A stretch of 64,000 bases of DNA. It comes from Rhodoferax sp. GTDB taxonomy: Bacteria > Pseudomonadota > Gammaproteobacteria > Burkholderiales > Burkholderiaceae_C. The stretch is from positions 1-64,000 of the forward strand of contig JARWZT010000014.1 of NCBI GenBank assembly GCA_029866205.1, in the 5' to 3' direction. The notes under the pieces were generated by a model. The model was given only the letters and a program-made list of their open reading frames with translations, was not told where the DNA came from and made no database searches. Position numbers and translations under genes: made by a program. Positions 54,935-64,000 of the stretch are shown here, piece after piece; positions within the stretch are counted from its first letter, which is position 1; each line of letters starts with the position of its first letter.

Positions 54935-55426
54935 TCAGGCCTGCAGATTGAGCGGCACGTGGGTGGTGAACTTGGCGCGCTTGAGGCTGAAAAACGCCTT
55001 CACATTGCGCACATTGGCGTCTTGCGTCAGCAGGCGCTGCGTCACCGCCAGGTAGTCGGGCATGTCTCGGGCTTGGATGACGAGCATAAAGTCCGGCCCC
55101 GGCGATACACGCCAGCACTGTTGCACCGCACCGTCGGCCACAGCGCGAGCCTCAAATGCGTCCAGGTGCTCGGTGCCTTGGCGGTCCAGCGTCACTTCCA
55201 CCAGCGCGCTCAAGCCCTGGCCTTGCAGGGCAGCCAGCCGGTCGGCATTAAGCACCGCCACCTGGCGCTCAATCCAGCCCGCATCGGTCAGGCGCTTGAC
55301 GCGGCGCAGACACGTGGGGGGCGACAGGTGCAATAGTGCTGCCAGCGCTAGATTGCTGCGCGAGGCATCGTGCTGCAAGGCGTCGAGCAGCTTCAGGTCA
55401 GTGGAATCAAGTAAATTTTGTTCCAT
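54935..55426 (-). CDS. Lrp/AsnC family transcriptional regulator
   Basis: A 163-residue regulator. The N-terminal winged helix-turn-helix has DLKLLDALQHDASRSNLALAALLHLSPPTCLRRVKRL, and the C-terminal RAM ligand-binding domain has ALVEVTLDRQGTEHLDAFE. It is transcribed away from glmS, and the shared 136-base interval is AT-rich, so it could regulate glmS as well as itself. The effector is unknown. Confidence 0.92.
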   Translation of the reverse strand: MEQNLLDSTDLKLLDALQHDASRSNLALAALLHLSPPTCLRRVKRLTDAGWIERQVAVLNADRLAALQGQGLSALVEVTLDRQGTEHLDAFEARAVADGAVQQCWRVSPGPDFMLVIQARDMPDYLAVTQRLLTQDANVRNVKAFFSLKRAKFTTHVPLNLQA

Positions 55427-55562
55427 AAAGTAAATTTATTTGGATTTAAGTTCCACGGATAGGAATTGTTGAAATTTTAGGTTAATAAATTAGGATATTT
55501 GTCGATTAATTTTTCTGTGGTTTGCCTAAGATTCGGGTCATCACTTTTTGTGGAGTTCTCTT

Positions 55563-57434
55563 ATGTGTGGCATCGTCGGCGCCGTTTCTACCCGCAATAT
55601 CGTTCCCATCCTGGTGCAAGGCCTGCAGCGGCTCGAATACCGGGGCTACGACTCTTGTGGTGTGGCGGTGCATGCCGCCAGCCTGGGGGAGCCCCAAGGC
55701 GGACTGCGCCGCGCGCGCAGTACCGACCGCGTCTCGGAACTGATGACGCAAGTGCAGGCCGACCATATTGAAGGGGGCACCGGCATCGCTCACACCCGCT
55801 GGGCGACACACGGGGCACCGGCCGTGCGTAACGCCCACCCCCACTTCAGCCACGGCCCGCAGTCGGCCCAATCTGAACCGGCAGCGCGGGTGTCACTGGT
55901 ACACAACGGCATCATCGAAAACCACGACGCCCTGCGCTCGGTGCTGCAGCAAAAGGGCTATGTGTTTACCAGCCAGACCGACACCGAGGTGATCGCCCAC
56001 CTGGTGGACAGCCTGTACCAAGGCGATTTGTTTGAGGCCGTCAAAGCCGCCCTGAACCAATTGCACGGCGCCTACGCGGTGGCCGTGTTCCACAAGGACG
56101 AGCCACACCGCGTGGTGGGAGCCCGCGCCGGCTCGCCTTTGATTTTGGGCGTGGGCAAAGACCACAGCGAAACCTTTTTGGCCAGCGATGCCATGGCGTT
56201 GGCAGGCGTGACCGATCAGATCGTCTACCTTGAAGAAGGCGATGCGGTCGACATTCAGCTCGGCAAATACTGGATTGAAGACCGCGAGCGCCGCCCCGTG
56301 ACCCGGCCGGTAAAAACCGTGCACGCCCACAGTGGAGCTGCCGAACTGGGGCCTTACCGGCACTACATGCAAAAAGAGATTTTTGAGCAGCCGCGCGCCA
56401 TTGCCGACACGCTCGAAGGCATTGAAGGCATCACGCCGGAGCTGTTTGGCGACGGCGCGTTCAGCGTGTTCAAGGCCATCGACCGGGTTCTTATCTTGGC
56501 CTGCGGCACCAGCTATTACAGCGGCTGCGTGGCCAAGTACTGGATCGAGGCGATTGCCCAAGTGCCTTGCCAGGTCGAGATTGCCAGCGAATACCGTTAC
56601 CGCGACTCGGTGCCCGATGCGCGCACGCTGGTGGTGACGCTCAGCCAGTCGGGTGAAACCGCCGACACGCTGGCCGCCCTGCGCCATGCCCAAGGCCTGG
56701 GCATGCTGCACACCCTCACGATTTGCAACGTCGCCACCTCGGCCATGGTGCGCGAGTGCAAGCTGGCCTACGTGACCCGCGCAGGCACCGAGATTGGCGT
56801 GGCGTCTACCAAGGCTTTTACCACCCAACTCGCCGCCCTGTTTTTACTGACTTTGGCATTGGCGCAAACCAAAGGCCTGCTGAGCGACGCGGACGAGGCT
56901 GCACACCTTAAAGCCATGCGCCATCTGCCTGCTGCCCTCCAGGCAGTGCTGGCCCTGGAGCCACAGGTGATTGCCTGGGCGCAAGAATTTGCATCCAAAG
57001 AAAACGCACTCTTTCTGGGCCGGGGCACGCACTACCCGATTGCCCTGGAAGGCGCGCTCAAGCTCAAGGAAATCACCTACATCCACGCCGAGGCCTATGC
57101 GGCGGGCGAACTCAAACACGGCCCGCTGGCGCTGGTCACCAGTGCCATGCCCGTGGTGACCGTGGCGCCGAACGACACGCTTTTGGAAAAGCTGAAAAGC
57201 AATATGCACGAGGTGCGCGCCCGCGGCGGCGTGCTGTACGTGCTGGCCGACGCCGACACCCGCATCGACAGCAGCGAAGGCATCAACGTCATCCGCATGC
57301 CCGAACACTACGGCCTGCTCTCACCCATCTTGCACGTGGTACCGCTGCAACTTCTGGCCTACCACACGGCCTGTGCGCGGGGGACTGACGTGGACAAGCC
57401 TCGGAATTTGGCGAAGTCGGTGACGGTGGAGTAG
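55563..57434 (+). CDS. glmS: Glutamine-fructose-6-phosphate aminotransferase (isomerizing)
   Basis: A 623-residue enzyme making glucosamine-6-phosphate from fructose-6-phosphate and glutamine. The chosen start places the catalytic Cys at position 2 ([12 protein letters not shown]), and the glutamine amidotransferase half contains [14 protein letters not shown] and HTRWATHG. The isomerase half has two SIS domains ([26 protein letters not shown]) and the C-terminus ends [13 protein letters not shown] precedes the ATG. No glmS ribozyme structure is seen upstream, as expected for this phylum. Confidence 0.97.
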   Translation: MCGIVGAVSTRNIVPILVQGLQRLEYRGYDSCGVAVHAASLGEPQGGLRRARSTDRVSELMTQVQADHIEGGTGIAHTRWATHGAPAVRNAHPHFSHGPQSAQSEPAARVSLVHNGIIENHDALRSVLQQKGYVFTSQTDTEVIAHLVDSLYQGDLFEAVKAALNQLHGAYAVAVFHKDEPHRVVGARAGSPLILGVGKDHSETFLASDAMALAGVTDQIVYLEEGDAVDIQLGKYWIEDRERRPVTRPVKTVHAHSGAAELGPYRHYMQKEIFEQPRAIADTLEGIEGITPELFGDGAFSVFKAIDRVLILACGTSYYSGCVAKYWIEAIAQVPCQVEIASEYRYRDSVPDARTLVVTLSQSGETADTLAALRHAQGLGMLHTLTICNVATSAMVRECKLAYVTRAGTEIGVASTKAFTTQLAALFLLTLALAQTKGLLSDADEAAHLKAMRHLPAALQAVLALEPQVIAWAQEFASKENALFLGRGTHYPIALEGALKLKEITYIHAEAYAAGELKHGPLALVTSAMPVVTVAPNDTLLEKLKSNMHEVRARGGVLYVLADADTRIDSSEGINVIRMPEHYGLLSPILHVVPLQLLAYHTACARGTDVDKPRNLAKSVTVE

Positions 57435-57621
57435 GGTGGCTGGGGGTAATTTACTTTCCCCTTCTAACTTGTTTTGCCAACCGTGCGGAGGTCTTTTCGG
57501 AGCCGTCAAGGACTGTATAGCCCTGACGCCCTCTCTCAGGTTTTTTGTACCTGATGCCATCCCGAACGATGGGGTACTTCTCGGCTCCCGAGCACTAAGC
57601 TGGTGACCGTCATCACTTAAA

Positions 57622-58485
57622 TCAGTTGATTTCCATCTGCGCTGCTTTTCCAGTCTTGATGATGGCGGTGAGAGCATTCATGACTTCCTTTTCTTTTCCT
57701 CGAAAACCATGTTCTGTCAATGCTTCACATGCCGGACCTTGAAAGCCAGCACCACCCGATACAGTGACCAACGGCAGGTTGTATTTTTCAGCAATTGACT
57801 TAGCGCTCGTATATGTTGTCAACGGACAAGGGTCGCTGTTGTGATGAACGAAAAACTGCGGGATAGATGACCGCTTGTAGTCGAACCCTCCAAGCTCTCG
57901 ATACGAACCTTTGGCGTACGCGTCCGTAATTGCCGCAGTGTGGACTGCTCCAGCATAACCAGCAGGATTGTGTAAGGGCATAAACGATGAGGAAATCGTC
58001 CCCATGCTTGTGCCAACTAACCAAACCTCGGTGATTGATGGGGTACGCTTTTTAACTTCGGCAATTAATTTATCCACATCTTCTTGGCGCTGCTTAGATG
58101 CTTGGTAGTAACTAGTGCAGTAGTCACCGCTTTCGGATTGACAGTCGACGATCAGGCTGGCAACGCTTTCATCTACCAAAAATCGACGAGCCCTGATCAG
58201 AAAATTCCCCGTTAATTTAGACCCAGTCATAACCCCGTTCTCAACAACAGGCCTAACCACGGATGGCGATCCAGGCAACAGGACCGCAAGTTTTGTTGGA
58301 TTACTTGAACCTTTTTTTATTGAATAGACACCAACTTGTTTTTTGTTGTCAGAGAGATCGACAGAAATAAGCTCTTCACTCAAGCCCTGCGCATGCCCGG
58401 GTACGTTTTGAGCAATTGAAAGAGTAAAGGGAGCAAGAGCGGCAATTGAAACGAATTGCTTGAGATAACGACTAAATTTTTTCAT
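57622..58485 (-). CDS. Secreted alpha/beta hydrolase-like protein
   Basis: A 287-residue protein with an N-terminal hydrophobic segment and a likely signal peptide (FVSIAALAPFTLSIAQNVPGHA). The nucleophile elbow GTSMG in VWLVGTSMGTISSSF near residue 155 and a C-terminal histidine region (LTEHGFRGKE) suit a serine hydrolase fold. The codon use is more AT-rich than both flanks, suggesting an insertion. The start at 58485 has GGAG upstream; a longer frame to 58710 lacks support. Substrate unknown. Confidence 0.7.
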   Translation of the reverse strand: MKKFSRYLKQFVSIAALAPFTLSIAQNVPGHAQGLSEELISVDLSDNKKQVGVYSIKKGSSNPTKLAVLLPGSPSVVRPVVENGVMTGSKLTGNFLIRARRFLVDESVASLIVDCQSESGDYCTSYYQASKQRQEDVDKLIAEVKKRTPSITEVWLVGTSMGTISSSFMPLHNPAGYAGAVHTAAITDAYAKGSYRELGGFDYKRSSIPQFFVHHNSDPCPLTTYTSAKSIAEKYNLPLVTVSGGAGFQGPACEALTEHGFRGKEKEVMNALTAIIKTGKAAQMEIN

Positions 58486-58721
58486 GACAAACTCCATCTG
58501 GAAAATTCTTCTATAAATGATAACTTCAGAGCGTAATGATTCAGAAGCCGTAGAGGACGGCTTGTAAGGCACTTCTGGAGATGCGAACGCAGGCGGGGAT
58601 ATGCTTTCGGGGTGGACGCTGGGAAAAAGCTCTGGGGCAGCCAGATAGACTCGGCTGCCCAACATAACTGTCCCGCCACTGTTGAATAAATCAGTCCACG
58701 GCTTTTTCAAGCCGGACGCGC

Positions 58722-59483
58722 ATGCCCCCTATTTTTTCTCTCGAACTGCTGGAAATGCTGGGCCTGGGCGCTGCCCTCGGTTTTTTGGGCGGCTTGTTTG
58801 GTATCGGGGGCGGCATCATCGTTATTCCGCTGCTGGTGCTGGGCTTTGGTCTGGACCAGGCAGTGGCCCAAGGTACCGCCTTGGTCATGATGGTGCCCAA
58901 CCTGCTGACCGCGTGGTGGCGCTACAACCAGCGGCACCCCGTCGCCCTGAAGACGGCACTGCAGATCGGTGTGTTGGCCTGCACCACGACCTGGCTGGTG
59001 GCCCACCTGGCAACGCGACTGCCCTCAGACCTGATGCGCACGGTATTTGCCCTGTTTCTGTTGTTCGTGGCGCTGCGCATGTTGCGGCAAAAGCCTGCAA
59101 GCGGCACCTCTACAGCGGCACGGTCGCGCGATCTGCGCTACATGCCGTTGGTGGGCGTACTGGGTGGCACCAGCATGGGTCTGCTGGGTGTGGGCGGCGG
59201 ACTGGTCGCCACGCCGGTGCTCACAGGCTGGTTTGGTCAGCGGCAGACCGTGGCGCAAAGCCTTTCGCTGGCGCTGGTGGCGCCAAGCTCCATCATCGCG
59301 CTCATGACTTACAGCAGCGCACACCGGGTGGACTGGGCTTTAGGTTTGCCACTGGCTGTGGGCGGCCTGTTCACCGTGTCCGCCGGGGTTGCGCTGGCCC
59401 ACCGCTTGCCGGAGCAGCGCATGCGTGCCGCGTTTGCGATCATGGTTCTCTGCACGGGCGTTTGGATGTTGGTCAAACCATAG
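58722..59483 (+). CDS. TauE/SafE family sulfite exporter-like permease
   Basis: A 253-residue integral membrane protein with two similar halves. Both begin with a Gly-rich repeat: GFLGGLFGIGGGIIVIP and GTSMGLLGVGGGLVATP, the signature of the family. About eight hydrophobic helices are predicted. Family members export sulfoacetate, sulfite or other anions; the substrate here is unknown. It is divergent from the hydrolase gene and 11 bases upstream of another hydrolase. Confidence 0.88.
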   Translation: MPPIFSLELLEMLGLGAALGFLGGLFGIGGGIIVIPLLVLGFGLDQAVAQGTALVMMVPNLLTAWWRYNQRHPVALKTALQIGVLACTTTWLVAHLATRLPSDLMRTVFALFLLFVALRMLRQKPASGTSTAARSRDLRYMPLVGVLGGTSMGLLGVGGGLVATPVLTGWFGQRQTVAQSLSLALVAPSSIIALMTYSSAHRVDWALGLPLAVGGLFTVSAGVALAHRLPEQRMRAAFAIMVLCTGVWMLVKP

Positions 59484-59493
59484 GGGCGACGAA

Positions 59494-60294
59494 ATGCAAG
59501 AACACCAGGTCATTGATGGCATTGATGTATTGATCGAGGGCGAGGGCGCGCACACGGTCGTGATGGTGCACGGATGGCCCGACACCTACCGGGTTTGGGA
59601 CGCCCAGGTGGCGGCGCTGCACGCGCACTACCGCTGTGTGCGATTTACCTTGCCTGGGTTTGACATCAGCAAGCCGCGGCGCGCCTATTCGCTGGACGAG
59701 ACAGTGTCCACGCTTCTGCACATCGTGGAACAGGTGTCGCCAAACGAAAAGGTCACGCTGCTGCTGCATGACTGGGGCTGCGTTTTTGGCTACCAGTTTT
59801 ATATGTGCCACCCCGACCGCGTGGCGCGAATGGTTGGTGTTGACATTGGCGACGCTGCTTCAACGCAGTACCAGCAGTCGCTCAGCGTGGCGGCCCAGCT
59901 TATGGTGGCCACTTACCAGGGGATTTTGGCCATCGCCTGGAAAATCGGCGGCGCCGTGGGCGACCGGATCACGCGGGGCATGGCCCGCGCGCTCAAGGCG
60001 CCGTCAACGCCCCAGTACATCAGCGCAGCCATGAACTTTCCGTACTTCATCTTCTGGACCGGTGCCTATGGGTCTTATAAACACCTGCGGCCGCTGGTGC
60101 CCCAGTGTCCCCTGCTGTTCGTCTATGGCACGCGAAAGCCTTTCCTGTTTCACTCTCCGCAATGGGCCCAGGCACTCAACGCCACACCGGGCAGCAAGGC
60201 GCTGGCTTTTGACACCGACCACTGGCCGATGGTGCGCCAACCCCAAGCCTTCAACCAAGCATTGCTGCAATGGCTGGACGCGTTGCCGCTCTGA
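59494..60294 (+). CDS. Alpha/beta hydrolase (haloalkane dehalogenase/epoxide hydrolase-like)
   Basis: A 266-residue protein. It has VVMVHGWPDTYRVWD with the oxyanion-hole HG motif, and an elbow LLLHDWGCVFGYQF in which Asp replaces Ser, typical of dehalogenases and epoxide hydrolases. A late catalytic-type TDHWPMVRQPQAF carries the His. No signal peptide is seen. It follows the TauE-like gene by 11 bases. The substrate cannot be predicted. Confidence 0.85.
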   Translation: MQEHQVIDGIDVLIEGEGAHTVVMVHGWPDTYRVWDAQVAALHAHYRCVRFTLPGFDISKPRRAYSLDETVSTLLHIVEQVSPNEKVTLLLHDWGCVFGYQFYMCHPDRVARMVGVDIGDAASTQYQQSLSVAAQLMVATYQGILAIAWKIGGAVGDRITRGMARALKAPSTPQYISAAMNFPYFIFWTGAYGSYKHLRPLVPQCPLLFVYGTRKPFLFHSPQWAQALNATPGSKALAFDTDHWPMVRQPQAFNQALLQWLDALPL

Positions 60295-60310
60295 GCGGCC
60301 CATTGGCCGT

Positions 60311-61198
60311 TCAGGCCTCCTTCAAAACCCCCACCAGATACTCCATCAGCACCCCCACCCGGTGCGGTATGTAGCGGTTGCTGGGAAGTACCGCATAAAT
60401 GCCCAGAGGGGGTGAAACAAATTCGCGCAATATTTCCACGACGTCCTGGCGCTCCAGAAAGGGCGCTGCCAAAAAGTCGGGCTGCAGCGAAATGCCCATG
60501 CCCTGCGCGGTGGCCTGCATGAGCGCCACCCCGTTGTTGGCCGTCAGGCGCCCGCGCACGGCGAACTGCTGCACCTGTTCGTCCACCCGATAGGGCCAGC
60601 TGGCGGTGTTGGTGGTCATGGAATAGACCAGGCATTCGTGGTGTTGCAGTTGCGCCGGGTGGCTGGGTTGGCCGTGCAGCGCCAGGTAGGCAGGCGCAGC
60701 CGTGGTCAACAAGCGGCACTCCCCGAGCTTGCGCACGATGTCGCCAGGCTGCAAGTCGGCCGTAATGCGAACGGCCAGGTCGATGCCTTCTTCAACCAGG
60801 TTCGCGCGCTGGTCTGAAAAGGTGAGTAGCAGCTCAATGTGGGCCTGCGCCTGGGCAAAGGCGAGCAAATGGGGCATCAGCCGCTGCAGCCCAAAGCTCA
60901 GCGGCAGCGCCAGGCGGATGCGGCCCCGGGGCACTGCCTTTTCTTCGGCCAGGCTGGATTCAGCCACATCGACCAGGTTCAGGATGACGCGGCATTTTTC
61001 GAGGTAGGCCGCGCCTGCAGCGGTGAGCGTCAGGCTGCGGGTGCTGCGCGTCATGAGCTTGGCCCCCAGGTGTTTTTCAAGAGCGGCGATTTGGCGTGTC
61101 ACCGCCGAACGGGCCACCTGCAGCTGGTCGGCCACAGCCGTGAAGCTGCCCGCCTCGGCCACGCGCACAAAGGTTTGCATTGCATCAAGTTTGTTCAT
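60311..61198 (-). CDS. LysR family transcriptional regulator
   Basis: A 295-residue regulator with winged helix-turn-helix MQTFVRVAEAGSFTAVADQLQVARSAVTRQIAALEKHLG (residues 8-46, quoted here in two parts as AEAGSFTAVADQL and RSAVTRQIAALEKHLG) and a C-terminal effector domain. It is divergent from the dioxygenase-cytochrome b561-YceI operon, and a palindrome at its start codon is the likely operator for both directions. The inducer is unknown. Confidence 0.92.
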   Translation of the reverse strand: MNKLDAMQTFVRVAEAGSFTAVADQLQVARSAVTRQIAALEKHLGAKLMTRSTRSLTLTAAGAAYLEKCRVILNLVDVAESSLAEEKAVPRGRIRLALPLSFGLQRLMPHLLAFAQAQAHIELLLTFSDQRANLVEEGIDLAVRITADLQPGDIVRKLGECRLLTTAAPAYLALHGQPSHPAQLQHHECLVYSMTTNTASWPYRVDEQVQQFAVRGRLTANNGVALMQATAQGMGISLQPDFLAAPFLERQDVVEILREFVSPPLGIYAVLPSNRYIPHRVGVLMEYLVGVLKEA

Positions 61199-61217
61199 TG
61201 TTGCTTATTGTGCAACA
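61199..61217. promoter_or_regulatory. LysR-type operator (TTGC-N7-GCAA)
   Basis: TGTTGC-TTATTGT-GCAACA has perfect six-base arms and contains the T-N11-A pattern of LysR regulators. It lies directly at the start of the lysR gene and 74 bases upstream of the divergent dioxygenase ATG, the usual arrangement for autorepression plus activation of the divergent operon. Confidence 0.7.
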
Positions 61218-61290
61218 AGTATTTGTTGATTAGCTACTTTATCTGTGAGCATTGCCGCCCTAAAGTCACCCTACCGAAAGGATCAATACC

Positions 61291-62079
61291 ATGCAAACCC
61301 TGCGTAACGTTCTCTTTGTGCCCCACGGTGCCCCCACGTTTGCCCTGCAGCCCGGCGCTGCCGGAGCCGCCATGACGCAGTTGGCGCAATCATTTGCGGC
61401 ACCGCGCGCCATCGTGGTGGTCAGCCCGCATTGGGAAACCGCCGTTCCCACGGTGGGCACGGGCACGCAGTTGGAGACCATTTACGACTTTGGCGGGTTC
61501 GATCCGCGCTTGTACGAACTGCGTTACCCCGCCACTGGCTGCCCCGAGGCGGCCCAGCAGGTGGTGGCGGCTTTGCAGACGCATGGCTTTGCGGTGCAGC
61601 AAGACCCCCAGCGCGGCCTGGACCACGGAGCCTGGATTCCATTGCGTCAGATGTTTCCTGAGGCGGATATTCCTGTCGTTCCCTTGTCAGTACAAACCCA
61701 TCTGGGCCCCGAACACGCCTACCGCATTGGCCAGGCCTTGGCGGACCTGGCCGAGCAGCACTTTTTGATCGTGGGCTCGGGCAATGTCACCCACAACCTG
61801 CGTGACTACATGAGCGTGCGCATGGCGGGTGGCCAAACGCCCGACTACGTGCAAAACTTTGCCGACTGGGTGCACCAGCACATGGTGGCTAAAGACGTGC
61901 CTGCTTTGCTGAACTACCGCCGGGCCAGTGCCAGCGGGGCACGTGCCCACCCCAGCGAAGACCATCTCTTGCCTCTGTTTACGGCCCTGGGTGCCGCGGG
62001 TGCCAGCGCACAGGCCGAGGCCTTTTACCGTGGCGTCAGCGACTACGTGATTGCCATGGACGGCTACGCCTTTCACTAG
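61291..62079 (+). CDS. DODA-type extradiol ring-cleavage dioxygenase (LigB superfamily, YgiD-like)
   Basis: A 262-residue protein with metal-site residues VPHGAPTF, SPHWET, GLDHGAWIPL and a late SGNVTHNLRDY. The histidines match the class III extradiol pattern. Members open catechol-type rings such as L-DOPA; the true substrate here is unknown. AAGGA precedes the ATG. It is the first gene of an operon with cytochrome b561 and YceI genes and opposite the LysR gene. Confidence 0.9.
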   Translation: MQTLRNVLFVPHGAPTFALQPGAAGAAMTQLAQSFAAPRAIVVVSPHWETAVPTVGTGTQLETIYDFGGFDPRLYELRYPATGCPEAAQQVVAALQTHGFAVQQDPQRGLDHGAWIPLRQMFPEADIPVVPLSVQTHLGPEHAYRIGQALADLAEQHFLIVGSGNVTHNLRDYMSVRMAGGQTPDYVQNFADWVHQHMVAKDVPALLNYRRASASGARAHPSEDHLLPLFTALGAAGASAQAEAFYRGVSDYVIAMDGYAFH

Positions 62080-62081
62080 AA

Positions 62082-62636
62082 ATGAGCACTATGAACCCGC
62101 AATACACCTCCACCGCCAAAGGCCTGCACTGGCTTATGGCACCGATGATTCTGGGCCTGCTGACCCTGGGCTTTTATATGGAAGATTTGCCGCTTTCGCC
62201 CGAGAAGCTGCAGCTGTACTCTTGGCATAAATGGGCGGGCGTCACCGTGTTTTTGCTGGTTTGGCTGCGTCTGTTCTGGCGCATATCGCACCGGCCACCC
62301 GCCTACCCCTTGAGCATGTCGGGCGTACAGCAGGCGCTGGCGCATGCCGGACACGGCTTGCTCTATGCCTTGATGGTGATTATTCCCCTGAGCGGATGGT
62401 TGATGAGCTCCGCCAAGGGCGTGCAGACCGTGTGGTTTGGTGTGCTGCCTTTGCCGGATTTATTGGGCCGCGACAAAGAGTTGGGCAAGCAGCTTGCCCA
62501 ATTGCACTCGGCACTGAATATCGCTCTGTTGCTCTTGATTGGCGGCCATGCGGCAGCGGCGCTGTTCCATCACCTCGTGCACAAAGACGACATCCTGCGC
62601 CGCATGCTGCCTGCCCGTACCAACTCAAAAATTTGA
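62082..62636 (+). CDS. Cytochrome b561 family protein
   Basis: A 184-residue four-helix inner-membrane protein. Heme-ligand histidines are visible in GLHWLM, SWHKWAG, AHAGHGLLYAL and QLHSALNIALLLLIGGHAAAAL, matching the b561 pattern. It probably moves electrons from a quinol or ascorbate to a periplasmic acceptor. It starts 3 bases after the dioxygenase stop and precedes two yceI genes, a common association. Confidence 0.9.
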   Translation: MSTMNPQYTSTAKGLHWLMAPMILGLLTLGFYMEDLPLSPEKLQLYSWHKWAGVTVFLLVWLRLFWRISHRPPAYPLSMSGVQQALAHAGHGLLYALMVIIPLSGWLMSSAKGVQTVWFGVLPLPDLLGRDKELGKQLAQLHSALNIALLLLIGGHAAAALFHHLVHKDDILRRMLPARTNSKI

Positions 62637-62646
62637 AGAAACCACC

Positions 62647-63228
62647 ATGACCCCTATTTTTAAATTCCTCAGCCGCCCCGCACTGGCCCTGACCGCCACC
62701 CTGACACTGGCTGCCACCGTTCAGGCCGCGCCTTACCAAGCGGTGCAGCTGGACAAAAGCAAGGTCAGCTTCAGCTACAAGCAAATGGGCGTGGGCATGG
62801 ACGGGCACTTTGCCAAGTTCACACCCCAGCTCAGTTTTGATCCCGCCAAGCCGGAGCAAACCAAGGCCAGTATTGAGATCGACCTGGCCAGTATCGATAC
62901 CGGCTCAGGCGAGGCCGACCAAGAGGTGGTGGGTAAATCCTGGTTCAACACCTCGGCCTTTCCCAAAGCGCTGTTTGTGGCCAAGCAGGTCCAGCAGACC
63001 GCGCCCAACCAGTATGACGTTCTGGGCACGCTCACCCTCAAGGGCCGTGCCCGAGACGTGAAGTTCACCATGAAGCACAGCCCCCAAGGCAAATCGGGCG
63101 TGCTCAGCGGAAGCTTCACTCTGCAACGTGCCGATTACGCCATTGGCGAGGGCATGTGGTCCAAATTCGATGTCGTGGCCAACGACATCCAGGTCAGTTT
63201 TCAAATCACCGCTCTCACGGGCAAATAA
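62647..63228 (+). CDS. YceI family periplasmic protein (copy 1)
   Basis: A 193-residue lipocalin-like beta-barrel protein with a signal peptide (ALALTATLTLAATVQAAP, cleavage near residue 30). The body has VQLDKSKVSFSYKQMGVGMDGHF and a TLKGRARDVKFTM strand typical of the family, which binds isoprenoids such as quinones. It begins 10 bases after cytochrome b561, and the open frame extends back into that gene without meaning. It is paralogous to the next gene. Confidence 0.92.
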   Translation: MTPIFKFLSRPALALTATLTLAATVQAAPYQAVQLDKSKVSFSYKQMGVGMDGHFAKFTPQLSFDPAKPEQTKASIEIDLASIDTGSGEADQEVVGKSWFNTSAFPKALFVAKQVQQTAPNQYDVLGTLTLKGRARDVKFTMKHSPQGKSGVLSGSFTLQRADYAIGEGMWSKFDVVANDIQVSFQITALTGK

Positions 63229-63252
63229 CGTTTTTTTAACAGGAGTATCTTT

Positions 63253-63831
63253 ATGAAATCATTCAAAAAAATCAGCGCCGCTCTGGCCTTGGTCACCTTG
63301 GCCGCAGGTTCTGCCCTCGCCGCACCCGTGACTTACACCGTGGACAGTTCGCACACTTTTCCCCGCTTTTCGTATTCGCATTTTGGCTATTCAACCCAGC
63401 TCAGCAGCTTTGGCAAGACCACCGGCACCGTGGTGTTTGACGCCCAGGCCAAGACCGGCTCGGTGGACATCGTGATCGACACGACCACCGTCAACACCGG
63501 TTTTGCTGACTTCAACGGTCACATTCAGGGCGAAGACTTTTTGGACACGGCCAAGTTTCCTAAGGCCACCTTCAAGTCCACCAAAGTGGTGTTTGAAGGC
63601 GACAAGCCCGCGTCCATCGATGGCCAGCTCACCATCAAAGGCGTAACCAAGCCCGTCACCTTGACGGTCACGTCCTTCCAGGCCATGCCCCACCCGATGA
63701 TGAAAGCCCCGGCTTTGGGTGCCAACGCCTTCGTCAACATCAAGCGCAGCGAATACAACGCAGGCAAATACGCTCCGTACGTGGGCGACGACGTCCGCAT
63801 TGATATCGCCATTGAAGCCATGGCCAAGTAA
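63253..63831 (+). CDS. YceI family periplasmic protein (copy 2)
   Basis: A 192-residue protein with signal peptide (ALALVTLAAGSALAAP) and the conserved YTVDSSHTFPRFSYSHFGYS, LTIKGVTKPVTLTV and FVNIKRSEYNAGKY. The length and fold match the isoprenoid-binding YceI family. AGGAG lies nine bases upstream of the ATG. With copy 1 it forms a tandem pair at the end of the LysR-linked operon, followed by a strong terminator. Confidence 0.94.
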   Translation: MKSFKKISAALALVTLAAGSALAAPVTYTVDSSHTFPRFSYSHFGYSTQLSSFGKTTGTVVFDAQAKTGSVDIVIDTTTVNTGFADFNGHIQGEDFLDTAKFPKATFKSTKVVFEGDKPASIDGQLTIKGVTKPVTLTVTSFQAMPHPMMKAPALGANAFVNIKRSEYNAGKYAPYVGDDVRIDIAIEAMAK

Positions 63832-63844
63832 TCTGGCCTGGGTG

Positions 63845-63874
63845 AAAAAAAGGGCCCTCTCGGGCCCTTTTTTT
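63845..63874. terminator. Bidirectional intrinsic terminator
   Basis: AAAAAAAGGGCCC-TCTC-GGGCCC is followed by a run of seven T's. The perfect six-base GC stem with A-run and T-run on either side can end transcripts from both directions, from the yceI operon and from the partial gene entering on the minus strand. Confidence 0.92.
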
Positions 63875-64000
63875 ACGCGAATGCGTTTTCGGGTTGCAGC
63901 CGTGGGTTTCTGGACCGGATGTCGCCGACCGCTTGCGCCGCGATGTCCAGTGAGCGCAGGCGCAGCGTGGTGTCAAACACATCACAGACCACCATTAGCT
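63873..64000 (-). CDS. C-terminal end of an unidentified protein (5' end beyond window)
   Basis: On the minus strand a frame is open from the window edge to a TAA at 63873-63875. The 41 visible residues (VCDVFDTTLRLRSLDIAAQ and the terminal RLQPENAFA) have ordinary GC-rich codon use. The stop overlaps the T-run of the terminator, a position expected for a gene end. The product was not recognised. Confidence 0.5.
   Translation of the reverse strand, partial: LMVVCDVFDTTLRLRSLDIAAQAVGDIRSRNPRLQPENAFA

Noticed and set aside
57435..57621. Possible small RNA between glmS and the hydrolase
   Set aside because: Contains only weak imperfect stems and no promoter or terminator that would define a transcript.

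Overview
The window looks like chromosomal DNA of a betaproteobacterium, most likely a Rhodoferax-like member of the Comamonadaceae. The inference rests on mostly GC-rich codon use, a CysNC fusion, DUF6279 and DUF6622-type proteins, and a gts-type sugar ABC system beside zwf and gnd. No rRNA, tRNA, CRISPR array, prophage or intact insertion sequence was seen.

Region 1 (1-16.5 kb) is a glycan-biosynthesis and sulfation island. It holds a coiled-coil protein fragment, a repeat protein, an NAD-dependent UDP-sugar 4,6-dehydratase, a UDP-sulfoquinovose synthase (SQD1 type), four glycosyltransferase genes (one a GT2-GT4 fusion), an epimerase, three sulfotransferases of three different subfamilies and a methyltransferase-like protein. 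About 4.6-10 kb and 13.6-16.5 kb are visibly richer in A+T than the flanks, which suggests transfer.

Region 2 (16.5-27.9 kb) adjoins it. cysD and cysNC make PAPS, and divergent cysQ removes the PAP by-product. The cysD reading frame continues without a stop into a 248-residue IS630-transposase-like extension. A MarR regulator with a double palindrome upstream follows. Then come three more glycosyltransferase-like genes, one of them TPR plus GT41, then ugd and uppS. Together regions 1 and 2 could make, activate and attach a sulfated or sulfoquinovose-containing surface glycan. That link is inferred from gene content and proximity.

Region 3 (28-43.3 kb) is housekeeping and central metabolism: ruvB, a sterol-desaturase-family membrane enzyme, zwf and gnd, a phosphatase-lipoprotein-ttcA-folB-pteridine reductase run, a MidA-type methyltransferase, and a sugar kinase with a complete sugar ABC transporter.

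Region 4 (43.3-45.2 kb) has a clear class I cyclic-di-GMP riboswitch, then a 70-codon ORF that overlaps the start of a DUF3644 gene. This is an unusual riboswitch target.

Region 5 (45.2-64 kb) holds a DUF6622 membrane protein and the leftward series slt-GST-cca-response regulator-histidine kinase. It continues with a 5-formyl-THF cyclo-ligase, glmU and glmS around an AsnC/Lrp regulator, two hydrolases and a TauE/SafE permease. A LysR-divergent operon follows (extradiol dioxygenase-like protein, cytochrome b561, two YceI proteins), ended by a strong terminator.
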